In this document: in pieces, positions 49,116 to 57,269 of the stretch
Layout of the letters: the number at the start of each line of letters is the position of its first letter
How positions within the stretch are numbered: position 1 is the stretch's first letter
Assembly (NCBI GenBank): GCA_007131295.1
Contig: SLQW01000001.1
Coordinates: 43,147-107,146, forward strand
Direction of reading: 5' to 3'
From: Pseudomonadales bacterium
GTDB taxonomy: Bacteria; Pseudomonadota; Gammaproteobacteria; Pseudomonadales; Azotimanducaceae
DNA: 64,000 bases
Notes under the pieces: model-generated
Seen by the model: the letters and a program-made list of their open reading frames with translations, nothing else
The model's database searches: none
What the model was told of the DNA's origin: nothing
Program-made: the position numbers and the translations under genes

Positions 49116-50303
49116 TCAGCCTGTCTCGGCCTCGGCGAGGTCGCAGCAGAGCACCAGGCTCTGGCCGCCGACATCGCGTGCGATGGAGAGAGTGAGGCAG
49201 TGGCAGCCGTCAGGCAGAGAAAAGTAGGGCCCGGTGCGTATGACCTGGCCCGGGTGCGCGGCGGCCGACCGGAAGTACGCGCGATGAGCCCATGAGGCCC
49301 CGATCGCATTCGCAAGCGGCCAGTAGCGCGGATCGGAATGAAGGCCGACGGGAGAGAGGTTGTCGGCGATCTGGGTCCCGCTGGCGTCGAGCAGGTAGCA
49401 ACGCAGAACGCCGGCGGTATTCAATAAATGCTCGCATGCGCTTTCGAAGGTGCGGCCGCGGGCTATGGCCTCCAGAGCGTCCTCGAGCGCAGTGCGGGGC
49501 TCCGTAGTGGCCTCGCGCCGTGCATATTCCAGCGGGGTCTCTCCGGCAAGCCGCGCATGCGTGCCTTCGAACAGGTCCGCCTCGGTGTGAAGCGCGATCT
49601 CGAGGTCGCTTTTGTCGTCGATACCGTGCAGCGCGACCATGACACCGCTCTCGTGCAGCACCTTGCAAAGTGCCGACAGGGCCCGGCCGTGGTTGCGCTT
49701 CGCAGATGCCTGCACTGCCCGCAGCGGAATGTTCACCAGGTCCGGTCGAATCTGCCATACCGCAGCGATATCGGCGTGGTGCCGGCCGAAGTCAGAGATG
49801 GCGACAAGGAAGCCGAGAGCCTGATGGTAGCGAGTGAAATCTTCGATCTGGGCCACGCTGGAGGCATCCACCGGAACCTCCAGGACGATGTCTTTAGGCG
49901 CGTAGAGGGTGGAGGAAAAAAGGTCCTGCGGCAGTGGTGGCCAGAGACTGCTCTGAGCGACCGCGACGGGCTGGACAGAGAGCATCAGCCAGCCAGGTTC
50001 CGCCACCTGAATACGGTAGTTGCTCATGTGCAGTGCGGGCGCCAGCGCGGCGGAACGTCCGAGCGCATCGCGGCGCTCCAGCTCTGCACGCGCCTCGATG
50101 GCTTTGCCGTCGGTACTGACCACCCGGATGCTGGCGCGGTGTCCCACCGGACGGTCGTGGGCGCGACTGTAAACGGGGTTGAAAGCGCTCGTCAGAGTCA
50201 GGCCTGCAACTTCGATGGTCTTGCCGCCATCTCCATCCCGAATGCGTAGATGTCCGTGGCGCAGTTCCTGATCCCAGAGTGCGAGAGTCTGCTCAGTGGA
50301 CAT
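49116..50303 (-). CDS. degenerate EAL-domain protein with C-terminal PDC/Cache-like sensor
   Basis: This 395-residue protein has a region aligning to EAL phosphodiesterases (LTSAFNPVYS at the start, then AISDFGRHHADIAAVWQIRP near residues 168-187, GVMVALHGIDDKSDLEIA and ADLFEG). The hallmark EAL triplet and most acidic metal ligands are missing, so c-di-GMP hydrolysis is unlikely. The C-terminal 140 residues (YLLDASGTQIADN, AYFRSAAAHPGQVIRTGPYF) resemble the PDC sensor seen in diguanylate-signalling proteins, here cytoplasmic. It may bind c-di-GMP or a small ligand; the function is unknown. Confidence 0.75.
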   Translation of the reverse strand: MSTEQTLALWDQELRHGHLRIRDGDGGKTIEVAGLTLTSAFNPVYSRAHDRPVGHRASIRVVSTDGKAIEARAELERRDALGRSAALAPALHMSNYRIQVAEPGWLMLSVQPVAVAQSSLWPPLPQDLFSSTLYAPKDIVLEVPVDASSVAQIEDFTRYHQALGFLVAISDFGRHHADIAAVWQIRPDLVNIPLRAVQASAKRNHGRALSALCKVLHESGVMVALHGIDDKSDLEIALHTEADLFEGTHARLAGETPLEYARREATTEPRTALEDALEAIARGRTFESACEHLLNTAGVLRCYLLDASGTQIADNLSPVGLHSDPRYWPLANAIGASWAHRAYFRSAAAHPGQVIRTGPYFSLPDGCHCLTLSIARDVGGQSLVLCCDLAEAETG

Positions 50304-50451
50304 GGCGGGAGTCGTGCCCGGAAGGTCGAAAGCGTGGCGCAGTGTAGTCGCAACCCTCGCCGAAGGCTACGCGATCGCGACGGCGCCGAGCACTTGCCCG
50401 CGTCCTCCTGCCTGCGCAGAATCGGGTCTCTGCACTGCAATCGGTTTCCCT

Positions 50452-51627
50452 ATGCCTTCCTCACTGCTGGCACTTCTCGATGCGTCGGCGCAGCGCCCCC
50501 TGGCTCCGGTGCCTCTCGAGCGGCCCGTTGCAGTCGACGCAGTGCCGACGCCCGCGCTGCTGGTCGACCGTCCAGCCATGGAGCGCAACCTGGCGCGTAT
50601 GGTGGAACATCTCGCGCGCACCGGAACCGGGTTGCGACCGCATGCGAAAATGCACAAGGCTCCGGTAGTCGCTCGCCGGCAGCTCGAGCTGGGAGCCATC
50701 GGTATTTGCTGTGCCAAGGTCTCCGAGGCAGAGGTGATGCGTGCCGCCGGGATCGAGCGCATCCTGATCACGTCACCGGTCGCGAGTGCGGACAAGATGG
50801 CACGGGTGGCTGCTCTGGCGGCGCGCAGTGAGGACGTGCGCATCGTCGTGGACGACGCTGGAGCTGTTCGCGGTCTGGCGGATGCTGCGGAGCACGCTGG
50901 CACAAGGCTCAAGGTGCTGGTGGATCTCGATCCCCGTATGGGACGTACCGGCATCGCACTCGGGCAGCCTGCCCTGGAGCTGGTGCGCGTTATCGCCGAT
51001 TTACCGGCACTGGAGTTTTCGGGCCTGCAGCAGTATGCAGGGCACATCATGCACCTGCCCGACGCAGCGGAGCGACGTCGCCGTGCCCGAGACATTGCAG
51101 CTGCAGGGCTCGAGACGCGCGATCTGATCATCGCGGACGGTCATCCGGTTGAGGTGTTCACCGGTGGCGGTACGGGTACTTTCGACATGGACTGCGAGGA
51201 GCCTGGCATCACCGACATCCAGGCTGGATCCTATGTCTTCATGGACGAGGAATACGGCGCCATTGCCCAGGGCAATCGCTCCCGCTTCGAGTTCTTCGAG
51301 CCGGCGTTGTTCGTCCTGGTCACGGCCATCAGCAGGCCACGAGCGGGTACGATCACTGTGGACGGAGGTTACAAGAGTTTCGCCAGCGACACCGTCGCGC
51401 CGGTCGCCTGCGACCTGCCTGGCCTGCGCTACCACTTTGCCGGCGACGAGCACGGCGTGCTGCAATTTCTCGAGGGAGCGCCGGAAGTCGCGCTCGGGGA
51501 CAGGATTCGTATGGTGACGCCGCACTGCGACCCGACGATCAATCTTCATGACTGGATGCTGCCGGTGGAGGCTGACGGAATGGTGCATGAACTGTGGCCG
51601 ATTTCGGCGCGGGGGTGCAGCTGGTGA
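50452..51627 (+). CDS. D-threonine aldolase / DSD1-family PLP enzyme
   Basis: This 391-residue enzyme has the fold-type III barrel typical of D-threonine aldolase and D-serine dehydratase. The PLP-binding lysine is expected at K66 in LRPHAKMHK, a glycine-rich phosphate loop is near FTGGGTGTFD, and the metal-binding motif HCDPTINLHDW lies near the C-terminus. It probably cleaves or dehydrates a D-beta-hydroxy amino acid. The start at ATG 50452 was chosen because the upstream frame enters the divergent region. It overlaps the oxidase gene by GTGA. Confidence 0.87.
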   Translation: MPSSLLALLDASAQRPLAPVPLERPVAVDAVPTPALLVDRPAMERNLARMVEHLARTGTGLRPHAKMHKAPVVARRQLELGAIGICCAKVSEAEVMRAAGIERILITSPVASADKMARVAALAARSEDVRIVVDDAGAVRGLADAAEHAGTRLKVLVDLDPRMGRTGIALGQPALELVRVIADLPALEFSGLQQYAGHIMHLPDAAERRRRARDIAAAGLETRDLIIADGHPVEVFTGGGTGTFDMDCEEPGITDIQAGSYVFMDEEYGAIAQGNRSRFEFFEPALFVLVTAISRPRAGTITVDGGYKSFASDTVAPVACDLPGLRYHFAGDEHGVLQFLEGAPEVALGDRIRMVTPHCDPTINLHDWMLPVEADGMVHELWPISARGCSW

Positions 51628-52787
51628 GCTGGCAGAACTGGTCAGGCGCCGTGCAGTGCCCACGCTCGCCGCTCGAGCGACCGCGGAACGTGGACGAACT
51701 CGAACGGCTGATCCGTGAGCACGGCGCGAAGGGCTGCCTGCGTGCTGTCGGCAGCGGCCACTCCTTCGTACCCTTCTGGAATGATGGTGACACCCTGCTG
51801 GACCTGTCAGCGTTCAGCGGGCTGGCGGGCGTCGAGGACGGCGTGGCCCGATTCGGAGCCGGTACGCCGCTGCACACCATCGGACCGTCGCTGGCCCAGG
51901 AGGGATTCGCCCTCCTGAACATGGGCGACATCGATCGTCAGACCCTGGCGGGAGCCGTGGCTACCGGTACTCACGGCACCGGCAGGGGGCTCGGGAGCCT
52001 CTCGGCTGCGGTCTCCGGCATCGAACTCGTCGATGGCCGTGGGGAAGTGCGGACGCTGGCCGCGGCGGAACTGGACGCGGGTCGGGTCGCGCTCGGACTG
52101 CTCGGGGTGATGACGGCTATCGACATGCGGGTCATTCCCGCCTACGGGCTGCACGAGCGCAACATGAAAGAGGAGGTCGAAGCCTGCCTTGAACGCTTCG
52201 AGGCCCGGATCGCCGAGCACCGCCATCACGAATTCTGGTGGGTTCCGCGTCTCGACGTGTGCATCGCGAAGACCCTCGATCTGATAGCAACCCCCGAGAC
52301 TGCGCAGCTCGATGAACTCCCATTCGGCGAGGAGGGCGAGCGCTGGGGTGCGTCCTGGCAGGTCTTTCCCTCCGTGCGCGACCTGAAATTCAACGAGATG
52401 GAGTATGCGGTTCCGGCAGCGTCGGCGATGGACTGTTTTCGCGCGCTTCGCGCACGCATGCTCGACCGCTTCCCGAAGCTGTTTTGGCCCGTGGAGTACC
52501 GTATTGTGGATGGCGACGACGGCTGGCTGTCACCGACCGGAGGGTGTGAAGTGGCCACGCTTTCGATCCATCTCGCTGCGGACGAGGATCCAACGGAGCT
52601 GTTCGCAGCGGTCGAACCCATCCTTCGCGATTACGGTGGTCGGCCACACTGGGGCAAGCGCCACACGCTCGGGCGCTCCGAGCTCGAGGCACTGTATCCG
52701 CGCCTGTCGGACTTCGTGGCCCTGCGCCGGCAGTGGGATCCTGAAGATCGTTTCCTCACGCCCTACCTGGCCGCCCTGTTCCGGTGA
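51624..52787 (+). CDS. FAD-linked aldonolactone/sugar oxidase family protein
   Basis: This 387-residue VAO-type flavoprotein has an N-terminal FAD-binding domain with GSGHSF (H46 is the likely covalent FAD-attachment residue), GVATGTHG-like AVATGTHGTG near 122-131, and an ALO C-terminal domain with HWGKRHTLG and a Y-P-R-L...F-L-T-P end. It resembles D-arabinono-1,4-lactone or L-gulonolactone oxidases. GTG 51624 overlapping the upstream stop was preferred to GTG 51594. The substrate is unknown. Confidence 0.85.
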   Translation: MSWQNWSGAVQCPRSPLERPRNVDELERLIREHGAKGCLRAVGSGHSFVPFWNDGDTLLDLSAFSGLAGVEDGVARFGAGTPLHTIGPSLAQEGFALLNMGDIDRQTLAGAVATGTHGTGRGLGSLSAAVSGIELVDGRGEVRTLAAAELDAGRVALGLLGVMTAIDMRVIPAYGLHERNMKEEVEACLERFEARIAEHRHHEFWWVPRLDVCIAKTLDLIATPETAQLDELPFGEEGERWGASWQVFPSVRDLKFNEMEYAVPAASAMDCFRALRARMLDRFPKLFWPVEYRIVDGDDGWLSPTGGCEVATLSIHLAADEDPTELFAAVEPILRDYGGRPHWGKRHTLGRSELEALYPRLSDFVALRRQWDPEDRFLTPYLAALFR

Positions 52788-52859
52788 TCGTCGTTCGTGA
52801 ATCGGGCGCCGATGCAGGCTAGGATGGCGCGTTCTAAACCTGACATGGAGTAAAGGGTC

Positions 52860-53483
52860 TTGCTCGAGCTGGTGAAGGCCGGCGGCTGGCTGATGGTTCC
52901 AATAATCATCTGCTCGGTCCTCGCCGCCGCAATCTGCATCGAACGTCTCTGGGCTCTGAAGCCATCGCGGATCGCGCCGCGGCACACGCTGGCCATGGTC
53001 TGGGGCTGGCTGAAAAAGGACGAGTTCGATTCCAAGCGCATGAAGGAGTTGCGCCAGGGCTCTCCCCTCGGCGAGATTCTGGCAGCCGTGCTGGTCAACC
53101 ACAGGCGCGGCCGCGATGCCATGAAGGCCAGCGTGGAGGAGACCGCAGGGCAGGTTCTGCACGAAATGGAGCGCTATCTGACTGCGCTCGGTACGGTCGC
53201 GGCCATCTCGCCCTTGCTCGGTCTGCTCGGTACGGTAATCGGCATGATCGAAGTGTTCAACGTTATCCGCATCGAGGGCACCGGCGACCCGAACCTGCTT
53301 GCCGGTGGCATCTCCGAGGCCCTCATCACCACCGCGACCGGGATCAGCGTCGCCATTCCTGCGCTCATCTTCCACCGCTTCCTGACCCGCCGCGTGGACG
53401 ACCTGGTGCTCACCATGGAGCAGGAAGCGAACAAGCTCGTGGAGCTCCTGAACGCGGATGACGATCATCAGGTCGTGCCGTGA
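52860..53483 (+). CDS. exbB: ExbB/TolQ family proton-channel protein
   Basis: This 207-residue protein has three membrane helices (about residues 8-28, 110-135, 155-180) and the MotA/TolQ/ExbB core GTVAAISPLLGLLGTVIGMI. With ExbD it converts proton flow into work on TonB or a similar partner. The start is TTG at 52860, giving MLELVKAGGWLMVP as in homologues, preceded by GGAGTAAAGG. This exbB-exbD pair heading the msbA-lpxK-kdsB operon is conserved in gammaproteobacteria; no tonB is nearby. Confidence 0.93.
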   Translation: MLELVKAGGWLMVPIIICSVLAAAICIERLWALKPSRIAPRHTLAMVWGWLKKDEFDSKRMKELRQGSPLGEILAAVLVNHRRGRDAMKASVEETAGQVLHEMERYLTALGTVAAISPLLGLLGTVIGMIEVFNVIRIEGTGDPNLLAGGISEALITTATGISVAIPALIFHRFLTRRVDDLVLTMEQEANKLVELLNADDDHQVVP

Positions 53484-53905
53484 AATTCCGCCGCCGTCGT
53501 TCGCCGGACGTCGGGGTCGATATCACGCCCCTGATCGATGTGGTTTTTCTGCTGCTGATTTTCTTCATGGTCACCACGACCTTCGTCCGCGAGGGTGGTG
53601 TGACCCTGGAGCTCCCGGAGGCGGACACCGAGGTGATGGCGCGGCCGGCTGAGCCCCTGCAGATCATCGTCGGCGTCGATGGCAACTACCTCGTGAACGG
53701 GGAACCGCTGGCTGACCAGACCGTCGTTACGCTGATGGCGGCCATGCGCGCTGCCGCGCGCGAAGACGGTGAGACGCCGATACTCATCAGCGCAGATGCG
53801 CGAGCGCCCCATGCGGCGGTCGTCAGAGTGATGGATGCGGCGGGCCGGCTCGGTTTCGAGCGGGTGCGGATCGCGACTCAGCCAGCGGAGGAGGACGGCC
53901 CTTGA
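53480..53905 (+). CDS. exbD: ExbD/TolR family protein
   Basis: ExbD (141 aa) has one membrane helix (residues about 17-39) containing the essential aspartate D20 in TPLIDVVFLLLIFF, and a periplasmic domain. It starts with GTG overlapping exbB and overlaps the msbA remnant by 4 bases (TTGACGG region, ATG-less coupling). It partners ExbB. Confidence 0.94.
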   Translation: MKFRRRRSPDVGVDITPLIDVVFLLLIFFMVTTTFVREGGVTLELPEADTEVMARPAEPLQIIVGVDGNYLVNGEPLADQTVVTLMAAMRAAAREDGETPILISADARAPHAAVVRVMDAAGRLGFERVRIATQPAEEDGP

Positions 53906-54291
53906 CGGCCACGGTGCCGGTCACCGATCTGGCACTCTACGGCCGCTTACTCGGTTACGTCCGACCCCACTGGTTCTACTTCGGCTTGAGCCTGTTCGGC
54001 TTCGCCGTCTATGCCGCCTCCCACGTCGCCTTCGCCGCGCGCCGCTTTCGCCGCTTCTCTCATCGCATTCAGGACGCCATGAACGAGGTCATGAAGGGGC
54101 GCCCCACGCTGGTCATTGCCCGTCGCCTGTCGACGATCGAAGGTGCCGACCGCATTCTGGTGATGGAGCAGGGCTGCATCGTAGAGGACGGGCGTCACGC
54201 TGAACTGCTTGCTGCTCACGGTCCTTACGCTCGCTTGCAGCGGCGCGAGTTCGCCGAAGACACAGAGCCGGCCGACAGCACGCATGGCTGA
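53902..54291 (+). pseudogene. msbA: msbA remnant: lipid A ABC transporter with large in-frame internal deletions
   Basis: The 129-codon frame occupies the msbA position between exbD and lpxK. Residues 1-42 match the start and first membrane helix of MsbA, residues about 43-65 (ARRFRRFSHRIQDAMNEV) match an intracellular loop from the middle of the membrane domain, and residues about 66-129 (GRPTLVIARRLSTIE, ADRILVMEQGCIVEDGRHAE) match only the end of the ATPase domain. Walker A, signature motif and Walker B are all missing, and the H-loop His of LVIAHRLSTI is Arg. Full MsbA is about 590 residues. The frame is intact and still overlaps both neighbours, so it may be translated, but it cannot be a transporter. 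Confidence 0.85.
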
Positions 54292-55366
54292 ACGCACGGA
54301 GGCGGGCTGGCACGGCTTCTGGTGTCGCGAGGGTGTCGGCGTCAGGGTCCTCAGTCCTCTGGGATGGCTATGGGCCAAGGTTGCCCACCGTCGCCATGAC
54401 TGCCATCTGCGCGGGTACACGGGGGCCTTCCGTGCTCCCCTTCCGGTCATCGTAGTCGGTAATCTGAGCGTAGGCGGCAATGGCAAGACGCCCTTCGTCG
54501 CGGCCCTTGTGGATTGGTTGCGGGGACAGGGCTGGAAACCCGGCATCGTCTCCCGCGGATACGTTCGCGGACGGCTCCGCTCGCGCAATCCCCGAGTCGT
54601 GGATGCGCATGCGCATGCGGCAGAGGTCGGCGACGAGGCGGTGCTGCTCGTTCGCCGGACCGGCGCTCCGCTGGTGGTGGGTGCGAATCGTCCGGAAGCG
54701 GTGCGCTGTCTGCTCGAACAGGATGTCGACATCGTCGTCAGTGACGACGGCCTGCAGCGCTACGACCTTGCGCGCGATCTGGAAATCGTGATGGTCGACG
54801 GTCTGCGTGGCCTCGGGAACGGCCGCTGTCTGCCCGCCGGGCCTTTGCGGGAACCGCCCGAGCGCCTTGCAAGCGTCGATCTCATCGTCGCCACGGCGCC
54901 GCTCACGTCAGCCGTGGCGGCCCTGACGCCTTGGGCCATGCGCCTCGTTCCGATCGGATTGCTGCCGGGGTCGGTGTGCGAGCTGGCGAGCGAGATGGAT
55001 GCCGACGGCCTGCTGCCGCTTACGCGACTGCCGGCGGGCCCGGTCCATGCGGTGGCAGGCATCGGCCATCCCGAGCGTTTCTTCCGTACGCTCGAGGAGC
55101 TTGGTCTCGAGGTGGTTCCGCATCCGTTTCCCGATCATCATGTGTTCACGCGAGCTGAGCTCGATTTGCCTGGAACCGCACCGATTCTGATGACCGAGAA
55201 GGATCTGCTGCGCTGCCGGGCGGTTTGGGCGGACTGGCCGCATGCGCTGCGCAGGCGTTGCATGGCGCTTTGTGTGAAGGCCGATGTGGACAACCGTGTC
55301 TTTGCAACCATTGGCGACAGATTGCCCTGGTGTCGCCCTGCTGGACGGAGTGAGGCGAGTTCATGA
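54284..55366 (+). CDS. lpxK: tetraacyldisaccharide 4'-kinase
   Basis: LpxK (360 aa) phosphorylates the 4' position of the lipid A disaccharide at the inner membrane. The P-loop VGNLSVGGNGKTPFV lies near residues 58-72, and later motifs GDEAVLL, DVDIVVSDDGLQRY (with catalytic Asp) and EKD near the C-terminus are typical. The start at ATG 54284 overlaps the msbA remnant by 8 bases; the longer frame upstream is antisense-free but overlaps msbA. It is coupled to kdsB by ATGA. Confidence 0.95.
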   Translation: MAERTEAGWHGFWCREGVGVRVLSPLGWLWAKVAHRRHDCHLRGYTGAFRAPLPVIVVGNLSVGGNGKTPFVAALVDWLRGQGWKPGIVSRGYVRGRLRSRNPRVVDAHAHAAEVGDEAVLLVRRTGAPLVVGANRPEAVRCLLEQDVDIVVSDDGLQRYDLARDLEIVMVDGLRGLGNGRCLPAGPLREPPERLASVDLIVATAPLTSAVAALTPWAMRLVPIGLLPGSVCELASEMDADGLLPLTRLPAGPVHAVAGIGHPERFFRTLEELGLEVVPHPFPDHHVFTRAELDLPGTAPILMTEKDLLRCRAVWADWPHALRRRCMALCVKADVDNRVFATIGDRLPWCRPAGRSEASS

Positions 55367-56115
55367 CATTCCGGGTCGTAATCCCCGCACGCTGGGCCTC
55401 GTCGCGTTTGCCAGGCAAGCCCCTGGCGATGATCGGCGACATGACCATGGTCGAGCATGTCTACACGCGCGCGAAGCAAAGCCGGGCGGCGGCGGTCATC
55501 GTCGCCAGCGACGACGAGCGAGTGCTTGAGGCCGCGTCCGGATTCGGCGCCGAGGTCGAGCGTACTTCCCCGGAGCATCCATCCGGTACGGACCGCATCG
55601 CCGAAGTCTCGGAGCGCCGAGGCTGGCCTGACGACTGCGTCGTGGTCAACGTGCAGGGCGACGAACCGCTCATTCCGCCGCAGGTGGTGGATCAGGTGGC
55701 GGCTAATCTATTGGCGAATCCAGACGCAGGCATGGCCACGCTCGCTGAGCCCTTGACGGCACCCGGGCGGGTTTTCGACCCCAACGTGGTGAAGGTGGTG
55801 ACCAGGGCGGACGGTTTCGCGCTCTACTTCTCGCGCGCACCGCTGCCTTGGGACCGGGACGGTTTCGCAGTGGGGATGCCAGGCACGCTCCCCGGTGACC
55901 ACTGGCGTCGCCATCTCGGCATTTATGCCTACCGGGCCGGTCTCCTGCGCCGCTTCGTAACCTGGCCACCGTCGCCGCTGGAGCGCATCGAGATGCTGGA
56001 GCAACTGCGCATCCTGGATGCAGGGGTCGGTATTCACGTCGCTGACGCCTGCGTAGAGGTGCCTGCAGGCGTGGACACGCCTGACGACCTCGAGCGGGTG
56101 CGGGCGCTGCTCTGA
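55363..56115 (+). CDS. kdsB: 3-deoxy-manno-octulosonate (KDO) cytidylyltransferase
   Basis: KdsB (250 aa) activates KDO with CTP for lipopolysaccharide core synthesis. The family start FRVVIPARWASSRLPGKPL, the region SGTDRIAE and NVQGDEPLIPP, and the C-terminal GVDTPDDLERVR are all present. In pseudomonads kdsB leads to a small phosphatase and murB; here murB is displaced about 6 kb downstream by an accessory block. Confidence 0.97.
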   Translation: MTFRVVIPARWASSRLPGKPLAMIGDMTMVEHVYTRAKQSRAAAVIVASDDERVLEAASGFGAEVERTSPEHPSGTDRIAEVSERRGWPDDCVVVNVQGDEPLIPPQVVDQVAANLLANPDAGMATLAEPLTAPGRVFDPNVVKVVTRADGFALYFSRAPLPWDRDGFAVGMPGTLPGDHWRRHLGIYAYRAGLLRRFVTWPPSPLERIEMLEQLRILDAGVGIHVADACVEVPAGVDTPDDLERVRALL

Positions 56116-56129
56116 GCAGTTACCTGGTT

Positions 56130-56166
56130 CGGTATCACCACCACGTTCGGCGCGAAGGTGATGCCG
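56130..56166. terminator. hairpin between convergent kdsB and acyl-CoA dehydrogenase genes
   Basis: CGGTATCACC (56130-56139) pairs with GGTGATGCCG (56157-56166) through ten positions with one G-T wobble, enclosing a 17-base loop. It sits between two convergent genes, where a bidirectional terminator is expected, but neither side has a clear T-tract. Confidence 0.4.
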
Positions 56167-56176
56167 ACCGGTGCGC

Positions 56177-57265
56177 TCAGCCGGCGCGGCGCCAGCCCTG
56201 CAGCGCCGCCGCGTGCTGGCGTACCTGATCCGGATTGCCGAGCAGTTGTCGATTCACGCCGATGCGCTTGAAGAAGTAGTGCAGGCCCATCTCATGCGTG
56301 AAGCCCATGCCACCGTGCACTTCGGTGGACGTTCGAGCTATGAACTGTCCGACTTCTCCCATGTGGGCCTTGGCGTGGCAGGCCATGAGCTCGAACTCGT
56401 CCGGATAGGCATCGGCTGCGTAGGCCGCGTACCACAGAAGACTGTGGCAGGGCTCGAGGTCTGCCGCCATCTCGGCGCAGAGGTGCTTTACGGCCTGGAA
56501 TGATCCGATCACGCGCCCGAACTGCTTGCGCTCCAGGGCGTAGGCGACGGCGCGTTCGAGCATGCGTTCGCAGGCGCCGAGAGTGTCGAAGGCGAGGGCG
56601 GTACGGCCCGCTGCGAGCATGCGCGCCAATCGGCTCGGATCGGCGCCGTCCTCGAGCAAGACCGTAGCTTGCACCGCGTCGAGGGTCACTTCCGCGCAGC
56701 CGCGGGTTCCGTCGATAGTGGTGAGCGCCGAGCAGGACGAACCCTTGGCATCGCGCTCCACCAGCACCAGTCCCCCACCGACCGTGCCCAGAATCCAGCC
56801 GTCGGCGTCGATGCCGTCGATGACGAAGCGGGCGCTGCCAGACGCCTTTGTGCCGAGGAGTTCGATCCCGGTTCCAGACCGCCTGCCTGCGGCCTCGCCG
56901 ATGCCGACCCCGACGCGCGCTTCTCCCGAAGCCAGGCGCGGCAACCAGGCTTCGGCGGCCTCGGTCTCTGCGAGCGCGAGAGGTGCGAGAATGGCGCTAG
57001 CGGTGAAAGGAACGGGTACTGCGTTGCGGCCCAGAGCCTGCTGCACGAGGCAGGCCTCCAGCAGGCCGAGTCCACTTCCGCCGGCCGTTTCCGGGGTCAG
57101 AATCCCTAGGGCGCCGAGCTCGGCCAGGCCCCGGAGCAGCGATGGCTTGGCGATTTCGCCGCCGTCGACGAGGCTCTTCAAAGCCTCCGCATCCACGTTC
57201 TGATCGGCAAAGCGGCGGATGGAATCCGTCAGCATGCTTTGTTCTTCAGACAGTCCGAATTCCAT
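56177..57265 (-). CDS. acyl-CoA dehydrogenase, short partner of a two-gene pair
   Basis: This 362-residue flavoprotein starts MEFGLSEEQSMLTDSIRRFA and has a loosely conserved middle domain, with the C-terminal FAD/acyl-CoA signatures RKQFGRVIGSFQAVKHLCAEM and QVHGG-like TEVHGGMGFTHEMGLHYFFKR (split here at residues about 314-334). It is 4 bp downstream of the second dehydrogenase. Such adjacent unequal pairs form heteromeric acyl-CoA dehydrogenases in steroid side-chain breakdown; that role is only an inference here. Confidence 0.9.
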   Translation of the reverse strand: MEFGLSEEQSMLTDSIRRFADQNVDAEALKSLVDGGEIAKPSLLRGLAELGALGILTPETAGGSGLGLLEACLVQQALGRNAVPVPFTASAILAPLALAETEAAEAWLPRLASGEARVGVGIGEAAGRRSGTGIELLGTKASGSARFVIDGIDADGWILGTVGGGLVLVERDAKGSSCSALTTIDGTRGCAEVTLDAVQATVLLEDGADPSRLARMLAAGRTALAFDTLGACERMLERAVAYALERKQFGRVIGSFQAVKHLCAEMAADLEPCHSLLWYAAYAADAYPDEFELMACHAKAHMGEVGQFIARTSTEVHGGMGFTHEMGLHYFFKRIGVNRQLLGNPDQVRQHAAALQGWRRAG

Positions 57266-57269
57266 GGGC

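Noticed and set aside
48963..49295. 110-codon plus-strand frame between the Mrp operon and the EAL gene
   Set aside because: It extends far into the EAL gene on the other strand and shows no protein-like pattern.
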